From M10-OD1-4 sp038061695 (GTDB lineage Bacteria; Patescibacteriota; Minisyncoccia; GWC2-36-17; M10-OD1-4): a stretch of 61,076 nt of DNA. Numbering within the stretch: the first letter of the stretch is position 1; each line of letters opens with the position of its first letter. The stretch spans positions 1 to 61,076 of the forward strand of contig JBBTYT010000005.1 of assembly GCA_038061695.1 (NCBI GenBank), given 5' to 3'. The position numbers and the translations under genes were made by a program. Below are positions 60,549 through 61,076 of this stretch, piece after piece. A model generated the notes under the pieces. The model was given only the letters and a program-made list of their open reading frames with translations. It had not been told where the DNA came from and did not search any database.

Positions 60549-61076
60549 ATGAAAAAAATTATTTTTGTAATACTCGTTGTTGTTGTTGGCGGAGCGATAT
60601 TTTTTATTTTTAATCAAAATCAGAAAAATACAAAACAGGAAAATATTCGCACATATAAAATAGGTCTTATTTATCAAGGAGATTCTTTTGAAAGTGTAGT
60701 AAATGGATTTAAGGAGGAGTTAGATTTAATTGCTAAATCTGTGAGCGGGCGTGTTATAGAGTATGTTGCCAAGAGAGTGGAGAGCAGTAATCAAGTTGAT
60801 TTTGATATCGCGGCAAAGGATCTTGTGGATCAAAAAGTTGATCTTATTTTTGCTACCTCAGTTGAGCCAATAGTTGCGGCAAAGAAAGCTACTGAAGTAA
60901 ATAAGATTCCTGTGGTGCTTGCTCTTGGCGGTAATCCGGTCTCCATCGGTCTTGTTGAGAGTACTCAAAAGCCAGGAAATAATTTGACTGGTATGACATG
61001 GTTAGCGTGGGAGCTCTCTGGAAAGCGTCTTGAGTTATTGCTTAAGATAGATCCGCGAATAAAAAGAATAATAGTA
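60549..61076 (+). CDS. ABC_sub_bind (TrpX/YneA-like) substrate-binding protein, cut by the window edge
   Basis: A partial gene of 176 codons that runs off the right edge. It starts MKKIIFVILVVVVGGAIFF, a signal or anchor (about residues 1-22). A periplasmic-binding-protein fold follows: YKIGLIYQGDSFESVVNGFKEE near 37, the strand VDLIFATSVEPIVAAKKATE and then PVVLALGGNPVSIGLVESTQ, ending GNNLTGMTWL, the ABC_sub_bind pattern. Members bind amino acids or other small solutes for ABC importers. The ABC permease and ATPase would lie to the right. Confidence 0.8.
   Translation, partial: MKKIIFVILVVVVGGAIFFIFNQNQKNTKQENIRTYKIGLIYQGDSFESVVNGFKEELDLIAKSVSGRVIEYVAKRVESSNQVDFDIAAKDLVDQKVDLIFATSVEPIVAAKKATEVNKIPVVLALGGNPVSIGLVESTQKPGNNLTGMTWLAWELSGKRLELLLKIDPRIKRIIV

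Noticed and set aside
1..61076. UGA decoded as glycine, as in Gracilibacteria/SR1-type relatives
   Set aside because: Several genes end in TGA at the expected length (for example at 4939 and 57044), and no conserved protein reads through TGA.
1..61076. CRISPR array, rRNA operon, tmRNA, RNase P RNA or SRP RNA
   Set aside because: No regularly spaced repeats and no sequence resembling these RNAs was seen by eye.

Overview
The window looks like chromosomal DNA of a Candidate Phyla Radiation (Patescibacteria) bacterium, most likely Parcubacteria-like. This rests on strong A+T richness, very tight gene packing, compact housekeeping genes, a type IV secretion-like locus reduced to PrgI, VirB4, a VirB6/TrbL-type channel and a pilin, and secreted proteins of the kind common in that group (thrombospondin type 3 calcium loops, LysM-M23 peptidase). 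Genes end in TGA as well as TAA and TAG, so the standard stop set applies; the UGA-to-glycine recoding of some related phyla is not used. The taxonomic call is inference from gene content.

Layout. 1-2.7 kb: truncated HlyD-type membrane fusion protein, sugar nucleotidyltransferase, DedA membrane protein. 2.7-6.1 kb: glycyl-tRNA synthetase divergent from tRNA-Gly(TCC), then two foreign-looking single genes (a YdcF/DUF218 protein and a degenerate phosphotransferase-fold protein), each with a strong terminator. 6.1-17.8 kb: mostly minus-strand housekeeping genes (CNNM/CorC-type transporter, HU, RNase Y, PyrH, receiver protein, ClpP, trigger factor, pyrophosphatase, NusA, CCA-adding enzyme), with plus-strand XerC/D-type recombinase and YraN. 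17.9-19.5 kb: tRNA-Arg(GCG), a very GC-rich orphan gene, a hairpin-rich non-coding stretch and a hypothetical gene. 19.6-32.4 kb: RpsO, NYN-domain protein, PNPase, an unknown membrane protein, a nucleotidyltransferase, TraR/DksA-like protein, ComM/YifB, LysM-M23 peptidase, UvrD/PcrA-type helicase, Fic protein, RsmA.

32.4-47.9 kb is the most unusual part: a plus-strand run that looks like a minimal type IV secretion or pilus apparatus. It holds a small membrane protein, a calcium-loop protein, a 1689-residue secreted giant, a VirB6/TrbL channel, a helper, PrgI, VirB4 split into two genes, an Ig/PKD-like exported protein, a two-helix pilin and an anchored propeller-like protein. 47.9-52.0 kb holds two O-antigen-ligase-like proteins and a flippase, suggesting surface glycan assembly. 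52.0-57.0 kb is the classic origin neighbourhood: yidC, yidD, rnpA and rpmH leftward, dnaA, dnaN and a DciA-like gene rightward. DnaA boxes lie on both sides of dnaA, and a TAA-repeat/AT-rich tract follows a perfect box just before dnaN. 57.0-61.1 kb: class A penicillin-binding protein, a 42-residue acidic ORF, RuvC, and a substrate-binding protein cut by the window edge.

Points deserving a second look: the giant T4SS-associated protein with a beta-rich central region; a 15-base DnaA-box motif shared by the nusA-yraN gap and the T4SS promoter; the receiver protein with Glu at its phosphorylation site; the phosphotransferase-fold protein lacking its catalytic Asp; the triplicated operator-like repeats at the fic promoter; and foreign-looking genes sitting directly 3' of both tRNA genes.
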